A stretch of DNA of 64,000 nt from Cyclaneusma minus (GCA_037179335.1 JAKZHN010000025.1:124001-188000), one strand, 5' to 3'. Shown: positions 1-11,962, numbered from the stretch's first letter. Program-made: numbers and translations. Notes: a model not told the origin generated them from the sequence alone.

Positions 1-180
1 GCTTAGAAAAGATATAGAAATTACTCGGCTTCATCCTCCTTTCTCTTCCGGCTGAAGTTTTGCGCAACCCTTGGTCTGGGATTCGAAAAAACTGATCTCT
101 GTCCAGATCGTTCCTGCTCCCAGTGGACTTCTTGGCCAGCTTCCATGCCATCGTCTTTCCAATTGAGGTAGAGGAAATAG

Positions 181-188
181 TATTTATA
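181..188 (-). promoter_or_regulatory. TATA box of left module L1
   Basis: TATAAATA on the minus strand. Two CGACAGCAG words follow at 247-275 on the plus strand, upstream in module orientation. Confidence 0.5.
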
Positions 189-490
189 CCCTAGGTAGCA
201 GCGCAGCAATCACTCCTCCCCCACATCTGAGAATTCCTCCTATCACCGACAGCAGCACCTCCCACACGACAGCAGCTCCCGTCATGGACAGTATTTCTCA
301 ATCCCACAACTCCAAGCTGGTCAATATGTTTTAACTCTAACCTAGTTTTCAACCCCGGCGTCCTTTCTGAATATGAGAATCACAAAACAAACGTACGTTT
401 CCACACTGCCGTCTTCAAGCTCCTGACTCGGACATTCCGGCGCTGTGGTTACTTGTGTGCCTGCCTTTGACAGAGAGGGTAGAGAGGTCG

Positions 491-498
491 TATGTATA
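491..498 (-). promoter_or_regulatory. Degenerate TATA box of left module L2
   Basis: TATACATA on the minus strand, 310 bp from L1. Flanking words such as the CTTGCAGTCTTG block match those beside the box at 1287. Confidence 0.35.
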
Positions 499-842
499 GC
501 CTGAATACCAGAGTAGCAACCATTCCCGCGCTTGCAGTCTTGGAGTTGTAAGCAAATCACTGTGTATCACAAACATTCTCGGCCATCACATTACAAATCT
601 TGCCAATAACAGCAGCATTCCGCCTCGACAGCAGCCTCTCCCGCCGACAGCTCCATAAAAGCTACCACACCTGTTCAACTCCAAAAACTCCCAACCTTGA
701 ATTCCTTTGGATAAACTTGTCGGACAACATCAACTTCGACACCTCTCTGCCCACTGGAAATAGAAGATGGTTCGCTGCTTGCATATCGCGTGGGCTTCGA
801 GAATACATGCTATGCCTTCGAAATATGCGGGGGAGGTAGTCG

Positions 843-850
843 TATTCATA
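843..850 (-). promoter_or_regulatory. TATA-like box of left module L3 with GTGACTCA box
   Basis: TATGAATA on the minus strand. GTGACTCA lies at 878-885 on the same strand, about 35 bp upstream. This is the same pairing seen in right-array modules. Confidence 0.45.
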
Positions 851-1286
851 GCAAGTTAGAAGTCCCTAGCCCGTGAGTGAGTCACAATCCAACGTCAAAT
901 GACCTGATCCCTATTCACGGCCCACCTAATGGCGGTGACCTCAACTTTTCAGATTGAACAAACACAGAGATTTGCAAGGCAATAGCATAGCATAGCATAG
1001 AATCCTTCCACCTCGAAAACACCATTCATCCCGATAGCAGCCCAACATCTTCGACAACACCATACGTCTGCAACAGCAGCTAAACTACAAGCAATTTCAA
1101 AATACCATGCTAGCCAGTATCCTTCAACTTCGAATCGAAACAGAGCTCTGGATTTGCAAAGCCACAAACCAAACATACACCTCCTCCAAACTGCCGTTTC
1201 CAAGGCCCTAGCTCGGACATTCGAACGCCTCTCCGGCTCTCTGGCCAGTTGTTTGCTTGGTTTCGAAAGAGAGGAGGAAGAAGTCC

Positions 1287-1294
1287 TATTTATA
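1287..1294 (-). promoter_or_regulatory. TATA box of left module L4
   Basis: TATAAATAGGAC on the minus strand, matching the right-array core TATAAATAGGACC almost exactly. An AAGAGAGGAGG block on the plus strand just below it recurs at L5. Confidence 0.55.
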
Positions 1295-1679
1295 GCCAGA
1301 AGCCACTGCCCCCCCGCTTGCAATCTTGCAGTTGTAAGCAAACCAGTAGCTACTGTGAATCCCGCACATCCTCTCTCACCCAATCCCAAGTCGTTCCTAG
1401 CAACCAGCAGCCTCTCACCTCGCCAGCACCTCCCCAATCCGACAAGCATCTCTCATTCCCAGCAACAGCTCCTCTCACACACCAACATCTCCTGACACCT
1501 ATCCTTTACCTGCAAACTCCAAAATCACGTCCAAACTCCAAACTCGATCGAGTAGAAGAGCCACAAAACAAACCGTACTTTCCCAAATCCCATACCGTCG
1601 TCTCCGGGCTCCAAACAATAACATCAATGATACCTGGCAGCGACTGTTGCTTGCCTTGGAAAGAGAGGAGGAAAGGTTC

Positions 1680-1687
1680 TATTTATA
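1680..1687 (-). promoter_or_regulatory. TATA box of left module L5
   Basis: TATAAATAGAAC on the minus strand, 393 bp from L4. The adjoining GGAAAGAGAGGAGGAA block is shared with L4. Confidence 0.5.
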
Positions 1688-1769
1688 CCTCTCACTCACT
1701 TCGCAGTAAGCAACCACTCACACCCTTGCAATCTTTCACCCCTGCGCAAACCATTAACTACTATGAATT

Positions 1770-3226
1770 CACGAACATCCTCGCCCATCACATCCCAAGC
1801 CCTTGCTAGCAGCCCTCAGCCCTCCACCTCTCCAGCAGCTTTCTATTTCCTCCAGCACCTCTCCTCCCCACCAACCCCCCCTCCCTCCCACACACCACCA
1901 ACCTCCCCCCATCCCCCGAAAATCCCCGTCACCCAACTCCCACCATTTCACGTCCAGTCTCTCTCCAACCTCTCTCTCCAACCCAGCTAGTTTAGGCCTC
2001 CCGCACCCAAATCCCCTCCACAAACCGCCCAACTGCTTGTACTGACGTACTCCACCACCTACTCATATCCGTTTTAGTCTTTTACAAGCATTCGCATTCC
2101 TTACTTAATGCTTCCAATCGTTAGAAATCGATGATAATTTCCACAAGACAAAGCGCTCTCTGTCCTTCGTCAAGGCCTGCCTACCAGCAGCGTTCCTACG
2201 TGGTCCCATGTCACATTCCCCTAGCCCCTCCCTATTCATCGACCCATCCAACGGAATCCGTTGAAAACATCTCAAGAGGAAAGAAAACCACACACACAAC
2301 ACGTCACAGCCACAGGAAGGCCCGAAGTCACAATGAAAGTGAAGAGAAGAAAACTCTTCGTAGAAAACAAACATCAAAATTCATCCTCATTAAGTTCAAT
2401 TTCCCTGGATCCTCTGAAATCCAGCAAGGGAGACATTAACCAGCCTTTCGGAATCCATTACCACCACACACAGCCCAAGTACCTCTCGAGCCCTCCAAGC
2501 CATTAAGCCTCATGCACGCCTCATGCAAAAGAATCCCATACAAAGCTCCCAAAAGAACCCCTTTGCAAAACCAGCAGAGCCCCTCTTCGCTACACAATGC
2601 TCGTACTTTACACATCTCAGCCCAAGTTTCATATCCACACAGCCCTCTAGCTCTCTATCACCAACACAACTCCACGCTCCTGCAGATGCCTGGAAAGCGA
2701 ACGTCTCGAAATCGAAGAAGCGAACGTGTAATAACGCGAGCCCAGCCCACATCCAGCCTCCTTGCTAGACGGCGGTCACTCTAGCGATGGTGGATATCGT
2801 AAAAACAATTGTACAAGTGAAGCGAATGTCTTCGAGGCTCGGAAAAAAGCATCATTAGCTATTATTAAAAAACTCCATGCCTGCGTCTGTCTATCCAGCA
2901 ATGTTGTGGAAAGAAGAAGAATGCGCCTCTGGCGACGATTCTTGAAATCTCGCGACGCTCGCTCGATGAATGTAGTTGATGGCGTGTATGTACACCTCTG
3001 CCTTCAGACCGAGTGGTTTTGTCGGTTCGGAGAGGGATGGATCATTCGCTCGTTTCGCTCAGAATGCCGCGACTTGTAACGCCGAAATTTTGTATGTGCC
3101 GTGAAGTGATGCGCTCGTAACATGAAGTAATGCGCTCGTGAGAAGTCGTAAAAAGGTGGGGTTCTTGTCTTTCGCTCGTGGTCGTCCGTGAGAAGCTCGT
3201 CTCATGTCTTGTCCGAGCTCGCGTTT
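1770..3226. other. Intergenic, C/T-rich on plus strand; no gene recognised
   Basis: From about 1800 to 2500 the plus strand is dominated by C and T with many CCACC, CTCC and ACACA runs. The many short frames are low-complexity P, S, T and H strings. From 2770 to 3200 there is no repeat and no convincing frame. The stretch lies downstream of AUR1 and may include its 3' untranslated region. Confidence 0.5.
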
Positions 3227-4784
3227 CTACCTGTTGGGAGGAGCGTACTCGTTGTCCGATCCTTGAGAAGCAAGCGTCTCACCCTCCCACAGCGAATTGC
3301 TCTCATCGACCGGACTCATCGATCCCGAACTCACAGATGAGCTTGAGCCGACAGTCCACTCATCACTCGAGCTCCCACCCCTCGCATGTCTAAAATCCGC
3401 CAACCCATACTCATACCCACTAGACGGCGCATCGCCAATCTCCACATAGTCATAGTCCCATCTCCAAGTCTTGCCCGGCTGTCTCCTCGGCAAAAAGTTC
3501 GTCTTCGCAATGTAAAACGCGATCGCCGCAATAATGCTGCCTCCCACAAGATCCACAGCATAATGATGGCTCAAATACATAGTCGCCCACCAAAGCCACA
3601 TACAATAAAAGATAAACAACCCCCTCAACTTCGGAAACGCCGCGATCATAAACAACGCACTCAGCACCGCAGATCCCGCATGCAAGCTCGGAAACGCGCC
3701 AAAAACAAGCGGCGAGGCTGTGAAGGTGCTCGTGTAAAGATCAATCCCAAACAACTCATCCACCCGTTGAAGCCCAGCCGGACTTCCCTTCACACTGTAA
3801 TTTGCTGGGACGAGACCGTAAAGGTTTTCATACCAGGGTGGGGAGCAGGGGAATGCCATTTGAATGGCTACGCCGCACAAGTTGACGAAGCCGTAGCTGC
3901 GAGCGTACAGGGGGGCGGTACCGGGGGCGGCGAAGAAAAAGAGAACGAGGGTGCAGAAGGCGGGGGTGCCGTAGTGCATTATGCCGTAGGGGAGCCAAGC
4001 GAAGAGGTCGAGGGTCCAGTGTTTGTGTGCGGAGAGGATGTTGCTGAGGTTGGCGCCGTAGAAGATGTTTTCGAGGGCGGGAAGGACGCGGACCCAGATT
4101 GGGGGACGCCACTCGTTGGGGATGAATCTGTTGTTTGGGCAGAAGAATTAGCGGTGTTTCTTGCAAGATGTGCTGTTCTGGGCAGTGCGCGAGGGAGAAG
4201 GGGAAGTGTGGAGAGCTGGCCGAGTCTCCCGCCCCGAGGCAGAGTCTGGACTGCGACATTCAAGCACAGCAGTATCACCACTCATCCTCTTCCAGCCCTC
4301 TGCTTCCCCTCCCCGTTTCTTGCATAATCACCACACCCTCGTCTCACACTCCATACACATACCTGCAAGAAAAGAAGAACACCAGCCAGCTCAAAATCGG
4401 CAAAAACGGCAGAAAAAACTGTCTCGTAACCGGCATCAAAAGCGCCACCATCAACCCCGACACAGCCGCCATCTTCATACCCGGCCCCGGCGTCTCCGCA
4501 ATACTCAGCGCAAACATCGCTATCAGAATCAGCACCAAGTATTGTCCGTCATAGTAACTCCATCGATGCGCTCGCAGGCTTTTGATCGTATCGCTAGGTG
4601 AGAACGAGGTTTGTAAGGCGGAGATGGACGAGGCGGGCGATTGGCGACTGCGGAGTTTGGAACGCAGTTTGCGGCGGTAGCGGTGCGGGATCGGGTTGGG
4701 GAGGGAGGTGGGCCAGGAGAAGGGCATGCTGGAGGACTTGGGCGAGGAGAGCGTCTCGCTGAAGATGGGTTGGGAGTCTTGCAT
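3227..4784 (-). CDS. AUR1: Inositol phosphorylceramide synthase catalytic subunit (AUR1), two exons
   Basis: This enzyme transfers phosphoinositol from phosphatidylinositol to ceramide in the Golgi, an essential fungal sphingolipid step and the target of aureobasidin A. Exons are 4784-4363 and 4127-3227, separated by a 235-bp intron with donor GTATGT, branch CGCTAAT and acceptor CAACAG. The phases fit and give 440 residues. The exon junction reads SCR/FIPNEW, as in the family. The PAP2-type active-site motifs are FGAFPSLHAGSA (H290) and YLSHHYAVDLVGGS (H329, D333), with the same 39- and 4-residue spacing as in the yeast enzyme. Several membrane spans are visible, for example YDGQYLVLILIAMFALSI. 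The C-terminal tail is serine-rich and acidic. I chose the ATG at 4784 (MQDSQPIF) because the longer in-frame extension starts with TTG. AUR1 is the only clearly housekeeping gene here and lies between the two divergent module arrays. Confidence 0.95.
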
Positions 4785-7700
4785 GGCTGCGATGCGCGAT
4801 GCCGGCGATGCTGGTGCTTTGGGCGCAGCAGTCAAGGCGAGAAGGCGAGGCAGGCGAGGTCGAGGGGCGAAGGCAGGAGGGAGACGAGCCTCGGCGGATG
4901 CGGTTCGCGGGTCGAGAGAGGAGGGCGGCTCGCGTGACTATAAGCAGGACATTCGTAGCAGCTCAGAGTTGGCGATGGCGCTGTCGGTCAATGTCCTGGC
5001 TGTTGTCGCTGCGCAGAGGGTTTTTGGAGAGCGACTTTCGACTTTTTTCTGGCAGCGGTGGTGGTGGTGGAGAGTGGTCGAGGTTTGGTGCTTAGCGCTT
5101 GCAAAGGAAATGACGGATTCGGAGCGTCGGCTCGGTGGAGCTTAATTAGAGCGAGTGCAGCCAATGAGCGGTGGCGCAGGACGGCGTTAAGCCACGAGCT
5201 GAGAATAAATGATGCCGTAACGCCGTTTATACTACAAAATAGCGCGAGTCCTTTTAATGTCCAAATTTGTATTTACTCCTTTTGCTCCTTTCTTTGTAAA
5301 AATAGGATAGGAGCCCAGCGGTATCTGCATTGTGATTTCATTCTGATTTCACCCATATTCCCCTTTCTTATTGCTCCATCGGGATTAATCTATGTGGCCT
5401 TCATTTATGATGTCTACCTTGGACCGGACTTTGCAGACTGCCTTGGCATCCATCACCGCCGCTCGGCTCTTCCAGACTTCTCGAGTATCGACATCTGCCT
5501 CGCGACCAACGGCTACGCACGAACTGCGCCCGTATCGTACGAAAGAAACAGTCACAGACAGGTCACAGCGGCTGCCACACTCAACGCCTGATTCGCTGTG
5601 CGTCGAAGTGCTGCTGAGAAAGAATTGCGATGTTCGGATGCACAAAATCGGGATCGTCGACGGTCTGAGCGGGAGAGCGGCAATGGCTTAGATCCGGTGT
5701 CCGAAGTTGGGGACGATCATTTGGGGGAGTCAAGAGGTCTTGGTGTTTCTGAAAGACGACATGTGGGTTTGAATTGAATTCTGGTAGGTTGTTTAGGCGA
5801 ATTGGATTCGAAGCTGGCAGGAGTCTTTGTTTATCAGAAATGTTTAATACACTTTTATGCAACCCTCGAGTCGAGATTTGGGTGATGATGGGGATAGGAG
5901 GCCGTTTCACTGCACATGTGTGCAAGTGCTGTGACTTTGCGAAACCAACAACCCAACTGTCAAAACGTCTATCTACTGGCCGGAGGGATTGTGTTCACCA
6001 TGTTCCTTGCATACAAGAGTACACAGACAAGAAGTAGAAGTCAAGGTATCATAATGTGATTGTTTGTATACAGTCCAAGCGGGCTAAGATTCGAAGGAGC
6101 AGGCTGAGTCCTCTCCCAAGACTCCAAGAACATCAAGTCATCTTCAAGTCAGCACGCCTTTGTCATCCCCTCCAGCTGATCTTCAACTATCCGCTTCAGC
6201 CACAATCGCCCACGAATGCAGTTCGTGGGACGCAGAGATATCGACGTGATACAGACACGATACGGCGAAGAATGCCATGCTGTTTATCCCTCGTGTGGAA
6301 CTCGAGCTATCATCAGACATCATATCAGATGGATCGACCTCCTGTGCCTGGATCCTTTTCACATCAACAACATCGCACGGCCGTCCGGTTCGAGGAAACA
6401 GGAACACTCAAGGTTGCGGGATGGCGTTTCAGCGCTTCTGCGTGACATTTCGTGTGAGTTGAGGCCGATCTGTTGCTCCCAGCGCTTCATGCCAAACTCT
6501 GGAGGCGGAGACAGGAGAAACTCAGACGAGCGGGAAGTCGAGACGAGACATAAGTTAAGGCTTTCGGTCTCGGTGCCTTCGGTGTCCGGAACGGACCGAA
6601 GCCTTGATGTCGTCGCAATCCCGAGACACCGAAAAACCCTCGCGCGACAACGACCTTTGGCTTCTCAGGCCTCGACAAGAAGACTCCTCACGAGTCACGA
6701 AAACTCACACAAAGCACAAAGCTGTGCTGTGCAGCTCCAGTCATCCCCTCAAACCTCTGCTAGAACCGCTTTCAGCTAACACAGATCCCATGTCCACAAG
6801 CTCCATAAGCCTCCGTCGCCCACGATCCCGTAAGCTGACCGCCCTCCGACCCGCTCCCTCTGCGCTGCGCCTCTGCTCCCTCGACTGCATCCGCCGTAGC
6901 CTCATCGCTGCCCTGCCATCCAGCTCCCATCCGCGCGCTCCATTTTATCCAGACGTCGTCGTCTCTTTCTTGGCGTACGCAGCGTACTCGAGTCTTCGCG
7001 TTCGTCTTGGGCCCTTGGCTTCTTTCCTCGACCTCGAACATAGAGTTGGACAAAGTCGTTTGAGTGCGCCTGTCTTCGTATTCCATGTGGGTTTCCATAC
7101 ATAGACTTTGGATCCTACGAAGACGGGCAAGGACCATGGATGACGGATTTCTTGCAACCAAACAGGTAGAGCAAGCGGAGCCTCAACCCGGCAGTTAGTT
7201 TGCGGGTGGTGTGTGGGATGGTCCAGAAAATTACTCGGTGGATTTTTGCGGACCAGGAGAGTTCGGAGGATTCGAGATCCATGTTGTTCGAGGGATGAAG
7301 AAGAAATGGTAGGTGCGAAGGTAAGGCTGGGAATAGTGGTTCCTGGCCAGACGGGGAGAAAGGGTGATGTGGACTGGAGGGGGATTGCTTCCGAGGGGAT
7401 TGCTTCCAAGTGGTAGCAAGACCTCGAGTATTGAGATGAAGCGATTGATGCTGGTCGTCTTTGAGGATTCCGGGTGAGCACAGTTGTTCGAGGATATTTC
7501 TGAGGGGGGGTTTCCGAGAGACTGATATGTCGTACGGAGAGTTGCTTGGGACCGAGAACTAAAGTCCTCGAAACGCATTTCAAGGCCTCCATCACAAGCT
7601 AAGTATCTCTCGCAATCTCCCTATCTGCATTTTCTCTATCTGCAGAGCCATCTATATTCTGCTTATCTCTGCGTCCGCATGAACCTCAAGTGTAGGTCCC

Positions 7701-8397
7701 AGGTCTGCTGCATCTGTGGTGAACGGCTGAGTATGGTACACCAGAGTTGGTAGATCCATGGTTCATTCTGAAAGAATCAGCGATCAACATCAGAACAGTG
7801 AACCCAACAATCAAAAACCCAGTTGCGGTCAGAACTCTGCCCTTTTCTCGTCATGTCATCTAGCTGAAGGAGAAACCCTCGCCTGCTCTTGCGGGACTTC
7901 AAGAAATAGCAATGCGCGAGTTGACCTGGCCGGGCCAGTGTTTGATTGATCTATTCTGATCAATATGTTTTCTCTCGCCAATCACTTCTGTACGAACTGC
8001 ACCGAAGTCGAAGCCCCGTCGAGCAACCATTCTTTTGGTCATTGTCTTCTCTCACTGGCGATAAATTTTCGTGGGAGGCGAGTGTTGCTCAATCAGTGAT
8101 GCCTTGCAATCAGACTGCAAACCAGTGGACGAGAAACTACGGTAGGTCCAATGATCTCCCTCAACACTCACCTCTCCGCGAAAAAACCGCACAGATTCGC
8201 AGGATCATCATCAACACCGTCAACATTCCCAAATTCCTCCCCTGGTTGATTGACCGGAGCGTCTTCCGCGCTCAACTTCCCCTCACCCATCCCCTTCTTC
8301 TCAGATCCGTCACCTCCACCCGTGAGACTCACCTTCGCACGCAATCGCCACCAGCCAGCCTGCCACAGTGTCCACAACTTCTAATTAATCAACAATA
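4785..8397. other. Intergenic, no gene recognised
   Basis: The 3.6 kb between AUR1 and the gene at 8398 contains several open frames of 60-190 codons on both strands. None shows a domain, a signal peptide or consistent splice signals. A compact hairpin (CTTCG, bulge, GTCCG, GAA loop, CGGAC, CGAAG) lies at about 6578-6602. A TATAAAC lies about 440 bp upstream of the AUR1 start on its strand. Both gene promoters presumably fall here. Confidence 0.45.
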
Positions 8398-9841
8398 ATG
8401 CCAACCCGCCAGCGCCAAATCCTCCAATCCCACGTCCCCGTCCCCCTCCTCCTCTCCTCCACCCCATCACCCCAAAACATGCCTCCTGGGCATTCCCATA
8501 CCCTTCCAGGCGCATCGCACCCCCGTCCAGCACCCTCACCCCCTTCATCAACATCATCCCAATCTCCCCTGCCACCTACTACCCTCCCACCACCCTTCAC
8601 AACCCTCCCCACCAACCCACATCCCCCCTCTTCCGCCTCTCACGCCCTCTTCGAACTACGCCTCCAAACCCACCTCGCCCTGCGCTCTTCAAATCTAAAA
8701 GCCGCTCAAAAATCCGCTCGTCGCAACTCCAATTCCAGCACGGGCTCGCGATCGCGACGGAATTCGGGCTCATCGAGTAGTGTTAGAGTAAGAGATCACT
8801 CTCCCGCATCAACATTAGGTGGCAAAATCCCCAAATTTCCTCGCTACAACCAACCGCACGACGAAATTCCGCCCGTGCCGCCTATCCCAAACAAGTTCAA
8901 CGCCCACAAGTTCAACGCCAACAAAGCTGAATTTGGCAACGCAGCGACGAACGCGGCGAGCGGGAATTTCAAAGGACCGCAGCGGTTCGAAGAACGCAGT
9001 GATCAGCTCGAAGGACTGCGCTACGAAGCGACGAAATTTGGCGACGAGACGTTTGGGAGGCAGAGGTCTGATAGTGGGAAGTTTTGCGGTGGTTTTGAGG
9101 GAGGGAACAGGCTGGACGGAGGCAGATTCGAAGGAGTAAAAGAAAGAATGGATAGGCTTGGGTTGCCCGGATTGGGCGGGCTGGGACAGCATTTTGTGGA
9201 CCGGGATGATGTGCGTCCGATCAATCCTAATAGGGGGCATGAAGGAGGACAAGCAGGACAGGAGGAGTATGTGAGGCTGAGTGATCCGGTTTGTTTGGAG
9301 AATGGGACGAAGTGGCTGCCGAATTTTCCGACGACGGGGTTTGATACGCGGATGCATCGGGGGAAGAGGTGTATGTTTTTTTTTTTTTTTTTTTTTTGCT
9401 TGTCTCCCCGTTCATTCTCTTGCTTTTCGCATGTCTGCTTTTCGCATTTCTGCATCAGGGCAATGTCTATTGATCGCGAGGCCTTTGCGAGAGATGCAGA
9501 TGAGAGACGGGAGATAAAGTGGATGATGTGGATGATGTGGATGATGTGGATGATGTGCGATGCGGATGAGTGTGCGATGCTGATGAGAGAGAGCAGACTA
9601 CAAAGTCGGCCCCTGGATCTTCCAAGAGAGCGAAAGGCTCGCGATGGCTATGCCGCCGTCGAGGCTGAGGAGGATTGTGATGCGGTGTTGGAGGTATCTT
9701 AAGTTGTTACTGGGAGGTGTGGCGGGTTTGTTGGTGTGTGTTGTAGTGGGAACGGCGTTCTTTTGGTTGTGCTATTGGTTGGCGCTGAAGGTTACGAGGG
9801 TGATTGAGGGGGTTGTTGGGAGGGGGTGGAGTGAGTGGTGA
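8398..9841 (+). CDS. Hypothetical proline/serine-rich protein with C-terminal membrane anchor, two exons
   Basis: I do not recognise a named family. Exons are 8398-9370 and 9597-9841. The 226-bp intron has donor GTATGT and acceptor AGCAG, and the phases fit to give 405 residues. Residues 1-90 are rich in proline and serine. Residues 100-130 are a basic/serine stretch (SARRNSNSSTGSRSRRNS). The middle holds short N/F/K repeats (FNAHKFNANKAEF), then a Gly-rich segment. Exon 2 carries the most ordered part: GPWIFQESERLAMAMPPSR, then one strong hydrophobic span (LLLGGVAGLLVCVVVGTAFF), then a basic/tryptophan end. This suggests a single-pass or tail-anchored membrane protein with a disordered cytosolic N-terminus. 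The start follows CAACAATAATG. The intron begins with a T-homopolymer after its donor and contains GATGATGTG repeats. Confidence 0.8.
9377..9398 (+). repeat. Poly-T tract in intron
   Basis: About 22 consecutive T residues directly follow the intron donor of the gene at 8398. A homopolymer of this length is prone to slippage, so the exact length is uncertain. Confidence 0.8.
9521..9592 (+). repeat. GATGATGTG microsatellite in intron
   Basis: At least four near-perfect copies of GGATGATGT sit inside the intron, followed by decayed GATGCG/GATGAG copies. Confidence 0.75.
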
Positions 9842-10200
9842 TTTTTGGTGGGGTGGGGACGGGGGAAGGAGGAAGGGGTTTGGGAATTGGGTGCGTGCTG
9901 GAGGTTTGTTGGCGCTTGGGCTTGAGAGAGTAAAATAGGGGCGGTGCGAGGCTGGTGGATGGCGTGTGTGTGTGCTTTGAAGTATTTCAAAAGTCGTGTG
10001 AATTGGTGTTGGTCACTGGTTTTCTTTTCACTTCTTCCAGGGTTGGATGTTGGTCTTTCGAGGCGATTTGCTAGTTCGCTGGTTTTCGCTGTTTGTCGTT
10101 TTGCAGTCATCGAGTAGGTACCTATGCGAGCTACTGTCGAAAATGACAGGGACGCGGAATTGTCGGCGTAGGAGCGGTTCCATGACGAATGAGCTCTTAC
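9842..10200. other. Intergenic, G/T-rich, no gene recognised
   Basis: The 360 bp after the stop codon at 9841 is strongly G- and T-biased at first. It leads into the first module of the right array. Nothing coding is seen. Confidence 0.5.
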
Positions 10201-10242
10201 TGTACCCCTCTTACTAGTCAGGGGATTCAATATTCTACTGCC

Positions 10243-10250
10243 TATAAATA
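10243..10250 (+). promoter_or_regulatory. TATA box of right module R1
   Basis: CTGCCTATAAATACCACC. An ATG 58 bp downstream (10308) opens a 30-codon frame ending at 10400. Confidence 0.55.
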
Positions 10251-10507
10251 CCACCACCTTCCTCTGCCATTGCAAAAACATAGATAGCAGTTGTTGTTTG
10301 AGTCCCCATGGACGACGCCGATGCTTGGAAGGAGAGCATCATGAAGAACGCATCTTCGCTTTCCTCAATTTCCGGGCTGGAACGAGAAAGAGTATCTTGA
10401 ACTTCTGGCTCTCTGCGTTGTTTCGAAGTTTGGGAAAGTCGTGGTGCTTCTTCTGTCATGCGATATGGGTATTGTTGAGGCTGCGAGCTGTTGTTGGAAA
10501 TGCAAGC

Positions 10508-10516
10508 CTGCTGTCG
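10508..10516 (+). promoter_or_regulatory. CTGCTGTCG word between R1 and R2
   Basis: A perfect copy of the recurrent word, inside GCAAGCCTGCTGTCGCAGC. Near copies recur in almost every module, for example near 12539, 12890 and 13529. Confidence 0.45.
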
Positions 10517-10600
10517 CAGCTGGGAATTTTCCTCGGCAAACGAAGGTGGGAGTGGGGGAGTAGATAAGGGGGAAACTTTCTGTGCTTGCTTGCTGCCTAG

Positions 10601-10608
10601 TATAAATA
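10601..10608 (+). promoter_or_regulatory. TATA box of right module R2
   Basis: TGCCTAGTATAAATAAGACC, 358 bp from R1. It is followed by the hydrophobic frame at 10652. Confidence 0.55.
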
Positions 10609-10651
10609 AGACCGTTCTCCCGCGCTGTAGAGATTCAGCAAAAGATAAGGC

Positions 10652-10813
10652 ATGAGAAAACCGTTCAAGGGGAAAGTGGTCGCAGTCGCCATTGTGGTTT
10701 CTATCACTTTCCTTGAGTTTTCTGCATGCTTCTTTCCCGGTTGCTTTCTTGCTGCGCTTGTTCTTTTGTGCTTACTTGCTGTTGTCAAGAATGCGCCCTG
10801 CTGTCAGGGATGA
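10652..10813 (+). other. Short hydrophobic open frame in module R2 (53 codons)
   Basis: ATG at 10652, about 45 bp after a TATA box, opens 53 codons rich in V, L, F and C (for example VVAVAIVVSITFLEF). It would make a small membrane peptide if translated. No sister module keeps this frame, so it may be chance. Confidence 0.2.
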
Positions 10814-10847
10814 TGGGGACTGAGAATTGACTGTGAAGGCAGATTCA

Positions 10848-10929
10848 GGGACTCATTAGCACACGCTTTCTTCGTCGCAGCTCGCGCCGCAAGTGCGTGA
10901 CTTGCCGCTTGCCCATTAACTAATAAATA
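10848..10929 (+). promoter_or_regulatory. Module R3: GGGACTCA box plus TAATAAATA
   Basis: GGGACTCA at 10848-10855 lies 73 bp upstream of a weakened TAATAAATA box at 10921-10929. Confidence 0.4.
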
Positions 10930-11289
10930 CAATTACCTGGCCCCTCTGCTTGAAGACTATCGATACCTCACACAAAGATGTCAGACAGAAAATGATTGAG
11001 ACTTCGATATCGACGAAGGGGTGGTACGAAGCGATTTTCTCTGTGTTTTCGCAAGACATATCTGAGAGACCTTGAACCTTGCGTTCCATGTGAGTTTGGG
11101 ATTTGGAAGCTTATGGGGATCATCGGTGCAGAACTGTGCCACGAGAATGGCTGCTGCTGGGACCGAGAGCCGTTGTCGGAAATCAAACCTGCTGTTGTGG
11201 CGGCCGGGTGTTGGTATTTGGATGAGCATTTGTGAGGAATGCGGGAGCGAGTGGATGAGGCGGGAGAGCAAACTGCCTGCGAATCTAGG

Positions 11290-11297
11290 TATAAATA
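11290..11297 (+). promoter_or_regulatory. TATA box of right module R4
   Basis: CTAGGTATAAATAGGATTC. Two CTGCTG-rich blocks lie near 11150 and 11195. Confidence 0.55.
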
Positions 11298-11631
11298 GGA
11301 TTCTTCTTCCTCTGTTGCAAATCCACACCACAATCCAGTGCTTCCGCCACACACGCGAATCGTGAGGAAACTCGAACACTTGAACAGTGATTTTTTCCAC
11401 ATACCTTACTCTAGGTTAGGAAAGGACGTTGGAATTGTGGCTCCCTGTCTTAGGGTGTGGAAGTCATGAGGGAAGATTCCTACAGTCTTCGAAATCAGAC
11501 ATGATGGCTGCTGTTGTGACGGCGAGCTGTTGTCGCTGTAGCCGGGATTTGCTATAAGCAGAACATTTTGTGAGGGGGCAACTGAGGAGAACCTAGGGAG
11601 TGAATGGGAGAAAACTTACTGGTTGCCTAGA

Positions 11632-11639
11632 TATAAATA
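11632..11639 (+). promoter_or_regulatory. TATA box of right module R5
   Basis: GCCTAGATATAAATAGGACC. The 17 bases around the box are identical to R6, which makes R5 and R6 the most similar neighbours. Confidence 0.6.
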
Positions 11640-11954
11640 GGACCACATTCCTAGTTTGTTTCAGAACAACCGCAAGAAGAAATGATGGATGATTGTGACT
11701 GGGGATGGGGAAGGAATGGTAGCGTGGTTTCTTTCACTTCCAGCTAAGGAAGGACGTTGTAGTCGTGGCCGCCTGGTCCAGAATCTAAACGTAAACAGGC
11801 AAAGCTATTGCGGTCTTCCAGTACAACGAGAATGGCTGCTGTTTGAGCTGGGAGCTGTTGTCGCGGCAGCCAGGGTTTGTCATCTGCAAACATTTTGTAT
11901 GGGACAACCGAGGGGGGAGGAAGTGAATAGGAACAAACCTACTGGCTGCCTAGA

Positions 11955-11962
11955 TATAAATA
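11955..11962 (+). promoter_or_regulatory. TATA box of right module R6
   Basis: GCCTAGATATAAATAGGACC, then a TTTCGAGCAACCGCA word shared in part with R5. Confidence 0.6.

Larger units (their letters stand above)
1..1760 (-). repeat. Left array of about five TATA-containing modules, minus orientation
   Basis: Read on the minus strand, this stretch repeats a module seen in larger numbers at 10.2-16.6 kb. Each copy has a TATAAATA-like box (at about 188, 498, 850, 1294 and 1687), spaced 310-444 bp apart. CTGCTGTCG words appear as CGACAGCAG on the plus strand at 247-255, 267-275 and 626-634. A GTGACTCA box lies at 878-885. No open frame is shared between copies, so I read them as non-coding or as promoter-like units. 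The left window edge cuts the array, so the true copy number is unknown. Confidence 0.6.

Noticed and set aside
1154..2045. Open frames of 80-190 codons rich in P, S, T and H on the plus strand
   Set aside because: They follow from the C/T-rich composition. All frames look alike and none has splice or domain support.
3386..4327. 313-codon plus-strand frame
   Set aside because: It lies opposite the AUR1 coding exons and has no domain. It is a shadow of that gene.
5392..5691. 99-codon ATG frame on the plus strand
   Set aside because: No domain, no signal peptide, no repeat and no splice context. Composition is like surrounding non-coding DNA.
6216..7161. Frames of 130-190 codons on both strands upstream of 8398
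   Set aside because: Overlapping frames on opposite strands are equally open and lack motifs, so none can be preferred.
8815..9455. Minus-strand frames of 140-180 codons
   Set aside because: They are antisense to the gene at 8398, whose splice phases and membrane span support the plus strand.
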